This document shows positions 22,580-37,151 of a stretch of DNA of 64,000 nucleotides, in pieces (within the stretch, counting starts at the first letter, position 1; each line of letters opens with the position of its first letter). The position numbers were made by a program, and so were the translations under genes. Below the pieces are notes generated by a model. The model did not search any database and was not told the origin of the DNA. It was given only the letters and a program-made list of their open reading frames with translations. This DNA is from Bimuria novae-zelandiae CBS 107.79 (lineage: Eukaryota; Ascomycota; Dothideomycetes; Pleosporales; Didymosphaeriaceae). The DNA lies in NCBI GenBank assembly GCA_010015655.1, contig ML976696.1, positions 536,066 to 600,065 of the forward strand. Reading direction: 5' to 3'.

Positions 22580-23311
22580 CTACCCCGTAATAAGTGCAAT
22601 CTCCCCGTCGAGCATATCGTGATCTTCGTACGTCTGCATATATTCCCTATAGTCCAGCCGCCACAGTGGACGCTCGAGCGTGGCGGGAAAAAATCCAGCC
22701 TGTTCCCAGTCGATTATGTATACCACGTCCAACGTGTTAGGATCCACCATGATGTTTGACCGGGAGAGATCACCATGGCAGAAGACATATTCGCCCTCGA
22801 GTGGAGACTGCTTTGGCGGCCACATGGCCCGGCGGTCGTACTCTTCAATGCGAGGTGGTGGGAGGACAAAGCCATCAAGTCCCGTTTGATTCGATGTAAG
22901 GCGCCGTAACTGTGGTAGCACCGTGCCCTCGACAAAGATGTTGACTTTCTCAGTGGCTATGTTCTCGCAAGCAGAACATGTACCGGAGGTAACGTGGCGT
23001 GAGCCTACAGGCATTCGACATTCCTCTCCGACAGAAGCCGCCTTAATCCCGTGGATGCGCTTAACAACGAGACGCATAGCGCCTTGGTCATCCGGCTCGT
23101 AAGAATAGACGGTTGGTACAGGGATTGTCGTGCGTTCCTTAAGAAGACGTAGGGCAGCTGCTTCGTTTAGAAGCCGCTATTTTGACCATTTCCACGGGCA
23201 GGGCTTATAACCATTACGGAGTTGTTCACCTGGAACATATTCGCTCTTGATAAATCGGTGTTCCGTGATAATGTACTTCTTCGTTGCAAGTTCAATAACA
23301 GACTCGGTCAT
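22580..23311 (-). pseudogene. Aminoglycoside-phosphotransferase-like (APH/choline kinase fold) gene, broken
   Basis: From the ATG at 23311 the frame reads MTESVIELATKKYIITEHRF, reaches KPCPWKWSK, and then hits TAG at codon 45 (23177-23179). It continues in the same frame with RLLNEAAALRLLKERTTIPV and the APH catalytic loop FCHGDLSRSNIMVDP (HxDxxxxN) plus the metal-binding IIDWEQAGFFP. About 80 residues between the lobes are unlike the family and could hold an unspliced intron. The C-terminus stops at TAG 22580-22582. Fungal APH-domain proteins are abundant small-molecule kinase-like proteins of mostly unknown substrate. A single nonsense change in an otherwise good frame, next to RIP-decayed DNA, suggests RIP damage. 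Confidence 0.65.
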
Positions 23312-25117
23312 ATTGATTAAGGGAAACAGTATTGCTGGGAAAACCCAAAGGTATAAGGGGGTAGGTAGTCAAAGGTTAATTAGCTGAGAAGTATTCTTCT
23401 AAAATGGTGCGGGGATTAGCGGGGTTATTATATATACTTCCTGAAACAATAGTGTGCTGGATATAGCTAAGCTATATACGTACATTAGCGTTATACGCCT
23501 ACCATTGGTCTATTTGTTCGCCTCCCTACCTACTCGCTCGCTTAGGTCTATCTATTGCAATCACACAAGCAATGCAGTAGAATAGCGATAGGAGATAACA
23601 CGCCTAGTATTACTAATGGTAGGAATAGGTGTGGATGTAACACCTATTAGAATAGCGTAAGCCTAACGTCACGTAATAAGGCCCCGCAGATACGAGGACA
23701 TGGCGGGATCTAGATAATAATTTATCTAACTATATAGGATAGTATGGTGTTAGGATCCGGGATGGACGATCATCTAGACCACGCATGTAATTCTTATTGT
23801 CCTTACAACACCAGGACTTAGTCGATAGTCACGTGACTCGATTATTATAATTAGTAGTCTTAGTATACTAATCGTACTAATTAAGTTATGTGCCTATCGA
23901 CTGAGCTCAGCTTAATCACCTTAATTAGTATGATTAGGGCAACTAATTATACTAGTGTATATGAACTTAGATATAGACCTCCTATACTCGTGTTTAACCT
24001 ATTTAATAATTTATTATTTGGATTTACTTAGGCTCTTATTATTAAAATCTATTAAAAAATTTACTTTTTACTTAGGCTTACCGGGAACTATTTTATTATA
24101 GTATAATTAGTTAATTTTAAAGAATAGAAAGTATAATAGTTATATAGATTTTTAAAAAGTTTGACTATAGATATACTTTTACATCATTTTTAAAAAATTA
24201 CTTTTTTAGTTCTTTTTAATCTTTTCTACACTTAATCTTCTAGACTAGATAGTTATAGTGGATTTTTTTAGTATATAGCCTAGTAGAATAGCAAAAAAAA
24301 TGAATAAGAATTATTTTTCTCTAAATAATTTAACAATACTAAGGTAGTAGGTGTAGACTATGATATATTAGTTACTATCTAAATAAATATCTAGTAGAAA
24401 TTCGATTTTCTATAGTATTTTACTAATTACGTATTAGTAAAAAATAAGAATTTCTACCTAAAGCTAAAGGAGTAGACAAAACTAATAATATATAAAAAGT
24501 AATAAGATTTAGCTTAGCTATAGAATATAGAAGTATTTTTCTTTAATAGGAGTATATATTTAAGTTCTCCCTAGTAAAAACTAAGAATTCTATCTAGATA
24601 ACTAGACTAATACTAGGGCTACTACAATAAAGCTATTTTCTATAGCTATAAAAGATTTCGAAAATCTATTTAAAATTTTCTAAGTTACTTTTATTTTTAT
24701 ATAATTAAAAGATTATAAAGAAAAAATAGAATCTATTAGTATTACTAAGTAAAGTTATAATATATAAATTCTTTTTTATGAGTAATATTATTTATTTCTA
24801 GTATATAGTAACTATTTTTATAATTTAGAAATTATTATTTTGGTACTACTAGATCCCTAATAATGAAAGAAGAAATAAATATTTCTAAATAGATCTAAAT
24901 GGAAAGATATATAAAATAAATTAAATATAAAACTAACTATTTAAAAATTCTAGTAGTAGATTGGTATCCTTATCTCTATAATAACCTAAGATTCTATTAA
25001 GATATTAAATCTAGAAGTTAGGGCGTATTATTTCTAAAAAGAAATTAGAAAGAATTATATATCTAGCTGGATACTAGAGATAATAATATACTTTTAGCTA
25101 TTCTAGAAGCTAGTATA

Positions 25118-25140
25118 CCCCCCCCCCCCCAAAAAAAAAA
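25118..25140. repeat. Homopolymer junction C13-A10
   Basis: Thirteen C followed directly by ten A in otherwise AT-rich DNA. It could be a retroposition scar or a sequencing/assembly slip. Confidence 0.9.
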
Positions 25141-25224
25141 CATTAATAAATTAATATAATCAATTTATACTATATCTCTAAACTATACTACTAAGGTAGG
25201 GTTAGGTTGCGCCCAGGGGCGAAA

Positions 25225-25305
25225 ATAGTAGCTGCCCTTAGGGGCAAAGGACGCGGAAAGCTACTCCTAGGGACAAAGAACGAAAGCTACCCCTAGCAGG
25301 ATAAC
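25225..25305. repeat. Imperfect tandem repeat (CTACCCCTAG / GGGGCAAAG motifs)
   Basis: Variants of AGCTACCCCTAG and TAGGGGCAAAGAACG recur about three times with a period near 35 bp. Non-coding. Confidence 0.5.
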
Positions 25306-25685
25306 CTGGCTAGGTTAGGGGGTAGGGTAAGAGGGAAATATAATAAGGTAATATAGAATAAAGAGGCAAAGAGTAGTTAGATATAAGGTTTAATTATAAT
25401 AATTTATTATAAAAAAGATAGGTTAGTACGAGTTTACAAATAAAAATAAAGAAAAGGTATAGGGGTAGAAGATAGAAGAGGTTTATAGGTTTAAATTAAA
25501 AATAGTAAATTGTGTAGGACAGAAGAAATAACGAGGACAAAGAAAATATATTAATACAATAGAGAGAAAAAGAAAACAATCCGAGCTCATACGGTACCGA
25601 CAAATATATATTCGCTTGTCAGTTTGAACCATGAGAACAGTTCAGCCTTTTGCCCACAATTCTCCAAACTACCTTGTTTACCATA

Positions 25686-27043
25686 ATGACTACAACTTGC
25701 CTGACGGATCCTGAGTGCGCTCAAAGTCGTTCACGTCCCGGGCACTCCGCGCCCTCGGATGGCCGTGGTGTACTAGAGGAGACTGTTGCCGGAACACCTT
25801 GCCTTAACCCACAACAGCTACCAAAATGGTTAATACAGAACCGTCGCGGCGGTTGGAGGCGGATAGCGCAGAACTTCGCCCCTTCTTGGGTACGTTCCCT
25901 CCCAGCTATCGCAACCATCTTGCTCACATGTGCATCAGTTCGCAGTGACCATGGGCACCGGCATCGTCTCCATACTCCTCCACTCCTTCTCCACTATATA
26001 CCCCGGTTACCAGTCCTCTCTCAACACCCTCAGCATCATCTTCTTCGCCCTTAATGTTTTCCTCTTTCTCCTTATATTCGGAATATCGATCCTCCGATAC
26101 ATCCTGTACCCAGCGACATGGTCCCTGATGCTGCAACACCCCGTCCAATCCCTCTTCCTTGGCACCATCCCCATGGGTTTCGCAACCATCGTGAACATGT
26201 TCACGCTCGTCTATCTGCCGCGCTGGGGTGGCGCTACATCGCAGATCGCGTAGGCAATGTGGTGGATAGACGTGGTACTCAGTCTCGCGTGTTGCTTCGG
26301 CCTACCTTACCAGATGATGACGAAGCACAAGACACGACACGATACCATGACGGCAGCTTGGCCGCTACCGATTGTGGCACCCATCGTCGCTTCGGCTTCT
26401 GGAGCCCTTGTTGCGAACGCCCTACCGGATCCGCAAAACGCGCTGATTACCATTACGACGAGCTACATCCTCTGGGGCACCGGCGTACCTCTCGCGTTCG
26501 TCGTTTTGGTGATTTACTTCCACCGACTAGTCGTGTATAAGCTCCCTCCGAACGAGGTCATCGTCAGCGTGTTCTTACCTCTGGGGCCGATGGGCCAGGG
26601 CGGATATGCGATCATGCAGCTCGGAAGCATGGCCGTGAAATTCTTCCCAGAAACGGGGACCCTGCACACGTCTGTTGGAGACGTGCTATATGTGCTCGGT
26701 TTCGGGGTCGCAATCGTGATGTGGGGATTTGGACTTGTGTGGTTGTTTTTTACGTTAGGAGCTGTGTTGAGAAGAGGGAGGTTCCCATTTAATATGGGCT
26801 GGTGGGGGTTTACATTCCCTATCAGTGTTTATGCGATGGGGGCGCTAAAGTTGGGCGAGGAGATGCCATCGGCGTTCTTCAAGATATTTGGCACGGTGAG
26901 TTCGACAACCACTAATGATACTAGAGGGACTGGCGCTAATTTAGTCGTAGGTTTTCGGTGTCAGCGTACTGCTGCTCTGGTTCATTGACACCGCAGGCAC
27001 TGTGCAGAACATGCTGCGCGGCAGATTGTTCGAGGCACCTTGA
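25686..27043 (+). pseudogene. SSU1-like sulfite efflux / C4-dicarboxylate (TDT family) transporter with one nonsense codon
   Basis: Three exons: 25686-25889, 25939-26895 and 26951-27043, with introns of 49 and 55 bp (GTACGT...CAG, GTGAGT...TAG). They give 417 codons, the usual length for this family. Exon 1 ends GWRRIAQNFAPSW and exon 2 begins FAVTMGTGIVSILL, the conserved TDT start. Then follow PVQSLFLGTIPMGFATI, WWIDVVLSLACCFG, ITTSYILWGTGVPLAF, FLPLGPMGQGGYAIMQLG and WWGFTFPISVYAMGAL, about ten membrane segments. Exon 3 ends GTVQNMLRGRLFEAP. One in-frame TAG at 26251-26253 (SQIA-stop-AMWWID) sits where Trp fits and can come from TGG by a CpA>TpA change. It is the first gene beside the decayed repeats, so RIP leakage is plausible. 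Fungal homologs export sulfite at the plasma membrane; substrate here is inferred. Confidence 0.75.
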
Positions 27044-28332
27044 TTGCGCGAGATGGAGAGAGCGTGTCAAGGAGAGGAGGAGTAGGAGCGCCAGGAAGCA
27101 TGACACAGTTGGGGGTTTGATGATCTTCAGGTTGAACTCCCCGGCCTGTACCAATGGTAGTATTGAGGGGTCGGAAAGCGAGATGGGATAGCTCATGTTG
27201 GTTCTGGGACCAGTGGTGACTAAGTGCTAAGGAGTACAGCTGTCTGTCTTCGCGACTGACAATGCCGTACTTCTTGTTGAGTTGGCAAGTAGATGAAAAT
27301 ATCTCCGCCTATTCCTAGCGAGTTGCTTGAGGCCAAAATTCGTGCCCTGGCGATTGGGATCCACTGTGCGGATCCATTATTGTCCGACTCTTCTTTGGTC
27401 TGATGGGCGTAGTCCACGAGTGTATACTGATTGTCGTCGTGCTGGTGCTCCGCTCCCGGCGTGATTACTGATCAACGGGTTCCAGTTCTACATTTGTGAT
27501 CAGGTTGAAGTTGCTCTCAACTCGGATGTTTGAGACTTCATGAGCCGTTTACGAAGAGGTGAAATTTGGATGGACTTCTCAACATTCCTCTTCAGCACCA
27601 TGAGAGAATCGCTATGCAATGTGTGCCCGATGGCTACCCACCACTCGTGTTGTACAAATTGGCGTAGAACAACTACCAGGGTTAGCGCAATGGTGACCCT
27701 TAGGTATAGCCCAGTATGAGATATCAGAACCAGGGAAAACATTCTTGTTTAGGAGAGGCATGTCCGAACATGTTTGTAAACCCTGGCTATTACAGTTTCA
27801 GGACGTTGGTTCGCTTCTACTCAACGGATAGAGCTCTTGCTATTGCAGCGTATGAGGTTTAGCGCCGTCGTCCGAGTGGCGTTTCGTGAGGCTCAAGGCA
27901 ACACTGATGGAGAAGGCGGCAAAGAAGAGGCTGTTTCACCGCGGTCCTCCGCCGAGTGATACAAGGCTGTAGGCGGCAAAAGCATGACTTCGCGCTCATA
28001 GAGACTGGGGACACGGTGGTATTATCGCGGTGAAAGGCGGTGGCGTATTGGTGAGCAGTCTTCAATGTTCCTTTGGTTTCCAAGGTCTTGGCGTACCGGG
28101 CCCGAGCTCTAATCCACAGCCTGGAGGCACATCATCTCGCCGGTTGGAGCTATCACTGCTCTACTACTTAAAACACGTCGCCCTCACCCCAACTGCCCTG
28201 TTCATCACCCCCGCCCCCATCACCACCCTCTCAGACGCCTCCCAAGCAGCCTCTTCCCATCTTCCGCAGAAACATACTCTGCACTCCAAACACACTTCTA
28301 TCACTACGTAATCGACACCAAACTCGCCCAAC
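27044..28332. other. Intergenic, upstream of CDC48
   Basis: Normal composition, no gene recognised; open frames here lack domains. The last 200 bp, CT/CA-rich (CACCCCAACTGCC, CATCACCACC), should contain the CDC48 promoter and 5' leader. Confidence 0.5.
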
Positions 28333-31007
<2,675 letters not shown>

Positions 31008-32018
31008 GTGGACAGGTTGGGCATTTCCTGAGTTTGTCTGTCGGTTTTCCACGGTATACGGATTATCACCTGATGAGTTAATGTCGGCGCATCTAATCAG
31101 ACGGAACGGTGGTTTAGTTCACGCTCGCTGCGGGAGGCAAAAGCCTTCCCAGCTAAGGGTCGTGCATTGGTAGTTTGAGTGGGATTGCATGGAGACATGG
31201 CATGGCTACCGATGTCGACGACGAGCACCATATAGTTATGAAATTGCATGATTAGAAAAGTATAGTACTTGTGCCCAGTCGTGTAGGTACAAGGTCGGGT
31301 AAGACGGTTCCATTTGGCATTGCCTTCGTCCTGTGTTACCCTAGGATAAGCAATACAGTGTCTGACTGACACCTACTTGGTACCTGACCGTCTGGTCCCC
31401 CGACTTGAATGTGATAGAAGCAAACTCGATGTTACGTATCCGTGAGGTAAACTTAGAATTGAAGTTGCGCGCGTAACGTCAGGATCCTCCAGGGCTCTAT
31501 TCCGCTCACACACATAATAATGCTACTCTGCAAATGCACACACGCTTGGCAAATCTGGCACTGTGACGGTCCCGTGCCCAGATCGATACGCTGGCCGTTC
31601 AGCACTCACGTACACGCACAGCATCGAAAAAGAAAACTAACACCACGAATTATCACAAGCGGGTAAAAGCAAAGACTCCCGACGTTTGAAATTAGCATGT
31701 GTTGGTGGTACCTATTACCTAAAGCGTTGTGGTATGCTGCTGTACTCCTCAAATAGCGAGGCTTTGCCGCCCACGTCCTGCTGTACGATAGCCCGACCCC
31801 GCTTTCGCGTTCCTGGCGGTTCCCACGATTATTCGAGGCAGCCGGAGTCCGGGATGCGGGGTGGCGGCTAGTGGGTGGTTCGGGAGAAGTATGCTATAGG
31901 TAACGATGGTGATTGGTGATTCTGTGTTGCAATGGAGGATAGACTCGTTGGCTTCGAATAATGCGATTTTGAATGATCGGAATGACTATTGGACGGGAAT
32001 GCATGGACCAGAATTCTG
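31008..32018. other. Intergenic between convergent genes
   Basis: Contains the 3' ends of CDC48 (plus) and of the next gene (minus). No gene, repeat or RNA recognised. Confidence 0.5.
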
Positions 32019-32964
32019 TCATTTGCATTTAGGATTGTTTCGACCACGCTTGCGACGCTTCTTGGAACCGGAAGCGGTAGGTGCATTCGAAATCGACACT
32101 TCCTCGTTCTCGGGATTGTTCGAAGAGGACGGTACGCTCGACGTGGAATCCTTTGGTTGCACGGGTGTCTTGGGTGCCGGAGAGGGTGGTTTGCGTGGTG
32201 AACTTCCGGGGTTACTCGCTGATGGTGGTGACGCTTGAGTGCTCGTCGGAGGGGTCGAACCAAAATAAGCAGGATCCATGACAAACAATTGCGACGCACG
32301 ACCACTCAGGTAGGGCCGCGACTCAGATATGTTCAAACTGTTGGTCGAAGACATTGATTTGTCGTTCGAGAGATCAGTTCTCTTGATAGAACTTGGTTTT
32401 GGCGAAGAAACAGTTCTCGAGGGACCTGGTACTGGGTCTTTCCTCGGACTAAAAAGAACATCAGCAAAAGCTCAACAACAAGAACTCAGTGCTGTGGGCT
32501 TTTGCATGTCCTGGGCCAATGCGGAGGGTGGATCACTCTTCGTCAACAGTGATATCCATGACCTTCTCCAGCTCCTTCACGACGGCCTTTGTGCCCTCCC
32601 GAGTGATGCTGGATGGAACAGCGAGATTGTATTCGTCGCTCTCGTTGCTGTGGCCGTTAACCCCATTTACGCCGTTCGTGGAATCTTTGCCTTTGGCGGC
32701 TTGTGAGTCGTGTAAGATCTTGTCTTCCACCCTCTTGATGATCTCTGGCACGGAAGTGATCCCTTCATTCCGCATCAGGTGGTTGATGTAGGCCTTGAGA
32801 GTGGACTTCCAGCCGGTGACTTGCATCTGATGGTTGAGGGCTTGTTCGATGTTGGGAATGCCACGGCCGGAGAGCAGAGCGGCATAGATCTCGTTGCGGA
32901 CTTCAACAGAGAGTTTTCCCTGGGCCTCGGAGGCGCTCATGGTGAGGCGGTCAGAGGCAGACAT
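32019..32964 (-). CDS. Conserved-looking hypothetical protein with basic C-terminal tail
   Basis: Two exons can be joined: 32537-32964 and 32019-32448, with an 88-bp intron (donor GTGATC, branch GCTGAT, acceptor TTTTTAG), giving 285 residues in frame. The start at 32964 (MSASDRLTMSASEAQGKLS) is preferred over upstream in-frame codons because it is the first ATG with a compact leader. Residues 15-85 form a helical, possibly DNA/protein-binding block (VRNEIYAALLSGRGIPNIE, MQVTGWKSTLKAYINHLM, EIIKRVEDKIL). The rest is Ser/Pro-rich and ends in a nuclear-localisation-like cluster SKKRRKRGRNNPKCK. If the intron is not used the protein stops at 32533 after ITVDEE, so the second exon depends on the splice call. 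I do not recognise the family; a nuclear role is inferred only from the basic tail. Confidence 0.6.
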
Positions 32965-34025
32965 GGTGGGTGATTGATGATGGGATGCACGTGAATTGTG
33001 ATGCAGAAGGTGTTGGTGTGCGTCCAGGATTGTTGGGCTGGAGTCGGCTCGCAACGGCGGATGGTCAAGTCTCAACGGTGGTGGAAGCGAGGCGGGACCC
33101 GCTGGTTGGCGAGCAATTAGGATGCCGGGGATTGCGCGAGCTTGGGCTGCCGATCGCACAGGCGGTGAGGGTGCAGAAACGTGAGTTCTTTACTGGAGTA
33201 GGCTGCAAACCTGCTCGGCTGGCGATGATTTTGCGTACGCGCTGTGCATGTATGGCGACAGATGGGCAAGTTGGTCTTTTGCCATCTAGAAACGGGCGCC
33301 GGCTGGGCTGGGCTTGCTGTCCGCAGGCGCCAGTGGACAAAGACGGATGCGGTGCAGGTGAAAATCGAAGCCAATACTTTTCTTATTGGGAGCTCGGGGC
33401 AATGCTTGGCTGGGTGCTTGCCGCCGAGGGAAGCGACGAACTGCTCGTCTATCTCGTCGTCTGCTCAGAGCCTCCTCCCAGCAGTCTGTGTGCAGTCCTG
33501 CTTGTGTTGCCGTTGCCTGTTCTTTTGGTGTCATTCAGCAGCTATCGACTAGAAGAATATACATCCCGTTTATATTGCACCTATAGGCGGGATACGAGTC
33601 GCACCTGGCCACATCGCTGGTTGCTCCTTCCTACCGTTGTACCGCCGCCGCCCGCGCAGTCAACAACGTGCCCCCTCTCCGCACGACAAAGCCCAGGGCG
33701 CCTTCCAGATCGCCTCCCCACGCGCCCACGCTCGTTCGCTACTGCCGCATGTCAACCTGACACAGGTCCTCGAGCTTCGACGCTGCAGCCAGCAGCGAGT
33801 GTCAGGCTGCGAAACACGCCTAGTCAATCTCGCTTCGTCTCAGCAGGGTCGTGGGTGCCCGGTCAGGACCTCCACGTTGCTGCACATCCATCTGGACTCT
33901 GGGCCTACGATTGCGCTATTCGCACGCCTTGCTCAGCATCCACGGTCGGGGCCTTGGCGGCGCCTTCCATCCCTCGCTCGCATTTGCCGCCCAGAGCTGC
34001 ATAGCTTCTTCCCCGTGTTCCCGCC
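32965..34025. promoter_or_regulatory. Shared upstream region of two divergent genes
   Basis: About 1.06 kb separates the hypothetical gene (minus) from the STE50-like gene (plus). Long GC-rich open frames here (for example 32970-34004) look like shadows without domains. No specific regulatory motif is claimed. Confidence 0.4.
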
Positions 34026-35690
34026 ATGGCATACACCAGCAACTACCACGACGACTCCGACGAAGACTACGAGGCCAGCGACGAGCACGAGCGCAGCGTC
34101 ATACAGAGTCCGACGCTACCCGTCGAGTACGCCGAGAGCTCGCCCACGTCGTCCGGGCCCATGAGCACCGAACACACGCCCACCACCTTCACCCACTCGC
34201 GAGACAGCAAGGGCAGCCCCGCCGGCCTCATCACCGAGTGGACGAAGGAGCAGGTCGCCGACTTTGTGGCGGGGCTAGGCCTGAAGCAGTATGCGGACAC
34301 GTTCATCGGTAGGCCGACCAGATGGCAAACATTGGCGCTAGCATACTAATCGTGCTGCAGAACATGAATTTTCGGGCGAGGTGCTGGTCGAAGTGCAGCA
34401 TATGGAGCTCAAAGAAATAGGACTCCACAGCGTCGGTCACAGGCTCACCATCCTCAAAGCAGTGTACGAGATCAAAGTGAAGCAGAACATACCCATAGAG
34501 CCAGACCACTATGTGCCGCTGTGTACGTACCTTCACTCACCATTGGCATCAGCTGCTAATTGTGGCCAGCTGCAGACACCTCGGCTCAAGATGCACCGCC
34601 CACGCAGGAAGATTTCGCCAAGGTCATACGCGTGGTACAGGCACGCGACGAGCGGTTGCATAACAGCGAGATGGAGATACGCCATCTCAAAGAGGAGTTG
34701 AATCGCGTGCTGGAAGAATACAAGAGACTCCGCGACGACACCCTTGCCATGGCCCGCGCATACAAGGAGAGCCAGCAGCCGCTACCCACACCTCACGATC
34801 ATGTTGTTACGTCGCCCCCGGCAGCAGCAGAGAGGACGGTGGGGAGTAGTCTGTCACGTAAGTTCTCTACCAAGAGACTTTTCCTTGCATCTGGCCCGAA
34901 GAACCCCTCTCCGACCATTCCGGAGGGGCGCGCCCTGGTCGACAATTCGTCTCTCGATCCCTCCGCAGCAGCTCTGGCAGCTTCCTCACACCTTACAGCG
35001 TCAATTGCCGGGGGTCAGCAAATGTCGCCAAATGCCGTCCCGCAACCGTCTCCAACGTCACCCGCGTATGCGCAGAACAGCAGCCAGGGTAGGTCCTATA
35101 GTTCTCGGAATGCGCACAACGACCACGACAACAGCCAAAACTATACCAACACCTGGGGTTCTGACTCCACTATGGTATCTGAGCGAGCCCGCAATACCCC
35201 CGCGCCGCTTAATTCGAGAGCCATGCGCTCCAACCCGACGCCAACGTCAAATCCCGAAGATCGCGATCCACCTCTGTCTGGAGGTACCGTGAACTCCAAC
35301 GCCACATCTGCACAATCATCATCAACCAACCCACAAGTAGAAATTTTCAAGTCGTTCCGCGTGTCTATTGATGACCCATGCCATAAGGTTTTGCCTGTTG
35401 CTCTTAAGAAGTACAACATTACAGCTGATTGGCGCCAATACGCTCTGTACATTGTACACGGAGATCAAGAAAGATGCTTGGGGTTGAATGAGAGACCGTT
35501 GATTCTTTTCAAGCAGCTCGATAAAGAAGGCCGCAAACCTATGTTTATGCTTCGGAAACACGCTGCACCTGCCGAAGGCCATGTGAGCACCGTCGGCGGG
35601 AACGATATAAGAAGTGTAGGAAGTGGAACAGGCGGGTTCGGTTGGGACGGAAACAACAGAGGCGTGCAGTTACCTGGAGGCGTTTTGTAA
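34026..35690 (+). CDS. STE50: Ste50-type MAP-kinase adaptor (SAM + RA domains)
   Basis: Three exons, 34026-34308, 34361-34522 and 34570-35690, with introns of 52 and 47 bp (branch CATACTAATC and TGCTAATT), encode 521 residues. A SAM domain (about residues 75-145) reads ITEWTKEQVADFVAGLGLK, then EHEFSGEVLVEVQHMELKEI and HRLTILKAVYEIK. A coiled coil follows (HNSEMEIRHLKEELNRVLEE). A Ser/Pro-rich linker leads to the C-terminal Ras-association domain (KSFRVSIDDPCHKVLPVALK, WRQYALYIVHGDQERCLGL, KPLILFKQLDK-like block). Ste50 binds the MAPKKK Ste11 through its SAM domain and Cdc42/Opy2 through the RA region, feeding pheromone, filamentation and osmotic-stress MAPK cascades. No defects seen. Confidence 0.88.
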
Positions 35691-37151
35691 GCGTCCTAGA
35701 TATGCCTGAGTTGCATACTCTGCCATTCCCGTTCACTGTATATTTTATCACGCATTTGGAGAGGACTTCGATTGAAGAGATGGAACGCACAACCGCTAAA
35801 CAAGTCGAGCGACGGCGTTCACCGCAACTACAACGCTATTCCGCGTTTTCCAGGACCGAAGACCACTTCGTTCAATCGCAACGAAGACGATAAACGAAAA
35901 GCTTCCAGCGGCTGATGCAGCCGTTTGTGCCCAGCACAGCGGTTGGGCACACCATGAAGCTGGGCTACATGCAAAGGATTCCGCGTTGAAGATGTCTGCA
36001 TTCGATACCCGAAAACCGTCAGCTGCAAAACTTGACTATCGGATGTTGCCGGTTCACCCTCGGTACTATTGCACGCTACGGATAAACCTTTCACTGGAGC
36101 GTTTGGTGTTGGATCATCGGCTTCGCAGATTCGATGACCTCGTCGTCACGTTGGGCTGTATCATTTAGGGCATGTACCTGGAGCATGGGAGGGTCTGGTT
36201 GTGTATCCGGTTGAGGACAGGCCAATGATTCAGCTTTCACGATGTCCTTGAGATCCACCGCTACTGGACAATTCACCCGGATCCATGCTTCTTGGAATGG
36301 AGCTTCGAATAAATTCACGATTTATCGGGATGAGCTACGGCCGTCTTGTCGTTTCAATGACGCGGGTTTTTGTAGCGCTTACTTCTTTATGACTGCATAG
36401 CGAAGTCTTTGTTGAGCAAAAGTTCGGAGTTGCATTTTGAAAGCCTGGGTGGGTCTAGAGACAAACGCTTCGTGTTGAAATAGATATAAGATGGTGTTTA
36501 GATATCAGAGTATCAGGTATAGTCAACAATATCAACGTGTCGAACATCTCATACATGAAATTCGCTCGTGTCCTCGACGTAGCTGACCGGTAGTAAGCGT
36601 GAGATGAGACATACTTAGGATGGACAAGGTGTGTTCCTTGTTCTTCGCTGTGTTTGGTCAAACTGGACTGTTGACATAGCTCGAAGCATCTACCAACTTC
36701 ATGAATTCCTTCAAAGTCCAGGGTACCCGATCACGTTCGCCCGGCGACCCTTGAGGGCTTATCAACTCTCCTTATCATGCACGAAACGTATGCAGGTCCC
36801 TACTCTAGAGCGACATACCCTAGCCATCATGCAGGAATAGCACCGCATATTTTGACCTCAAACATGCATCGTCCTGGATTACTTCTCTCCTAAATCTCGG
36901 ATAAAGTTGTCACAGATAGACCCAGAAACTGTGACCTACGTGATGTTGCGGATTCTGACCAACATGTGAGCGGTACAAAGAGCGCCATCCCAACACTTGA
37001 ATTTCGTCAATATGCTCTTCCGACTAACCAAATATACAAGTATCCTACACACGCACACATACACATACCCGAGTATAGTCTTACAGAGAATGCACAACTC
37101 CTAATTCAAACGCCTCATAGCTATGTTTGAGTCCGCGATCCGGAGTTTTCA
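35691..37151. other. Intergenic between convergent genes
   Basis: About 1.46 kb with no recognisable gene, repeat or RNA; small open frames on both strands lack domains. Contains the 3' ends of the STE50-like and Tim17-like genes. Confidence 0.5.

Larger units (their letters stand above)
23312..25685. other. AT-rich decayed intergenic region at the repeat/gene boundary
   Basis: From 23312 to about 24000 composition is mixed; 24000-25600 is strongly AT-rich with stops in all frames. A possible LTR-like end pair (TGTTAGGATCCGGG near 23749 and TTACAACA near 23811) encloses only about 65 bp and is unconvincing. No gene is supportable. Confidence 0.5.

Noticed and set aside
23749..23818. LTR-like ends TGTTAGGA and TTACAACA
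   Set aside because: They enclose only about 65 bp, with no duplication and no retroelement domain beside them.
32970..34004. 344-aa open frame between divergent genes
   Set aside because: Biased composition and no domain; it overlaps the promoters of two better supported genes and ends just before the STE50-like start.
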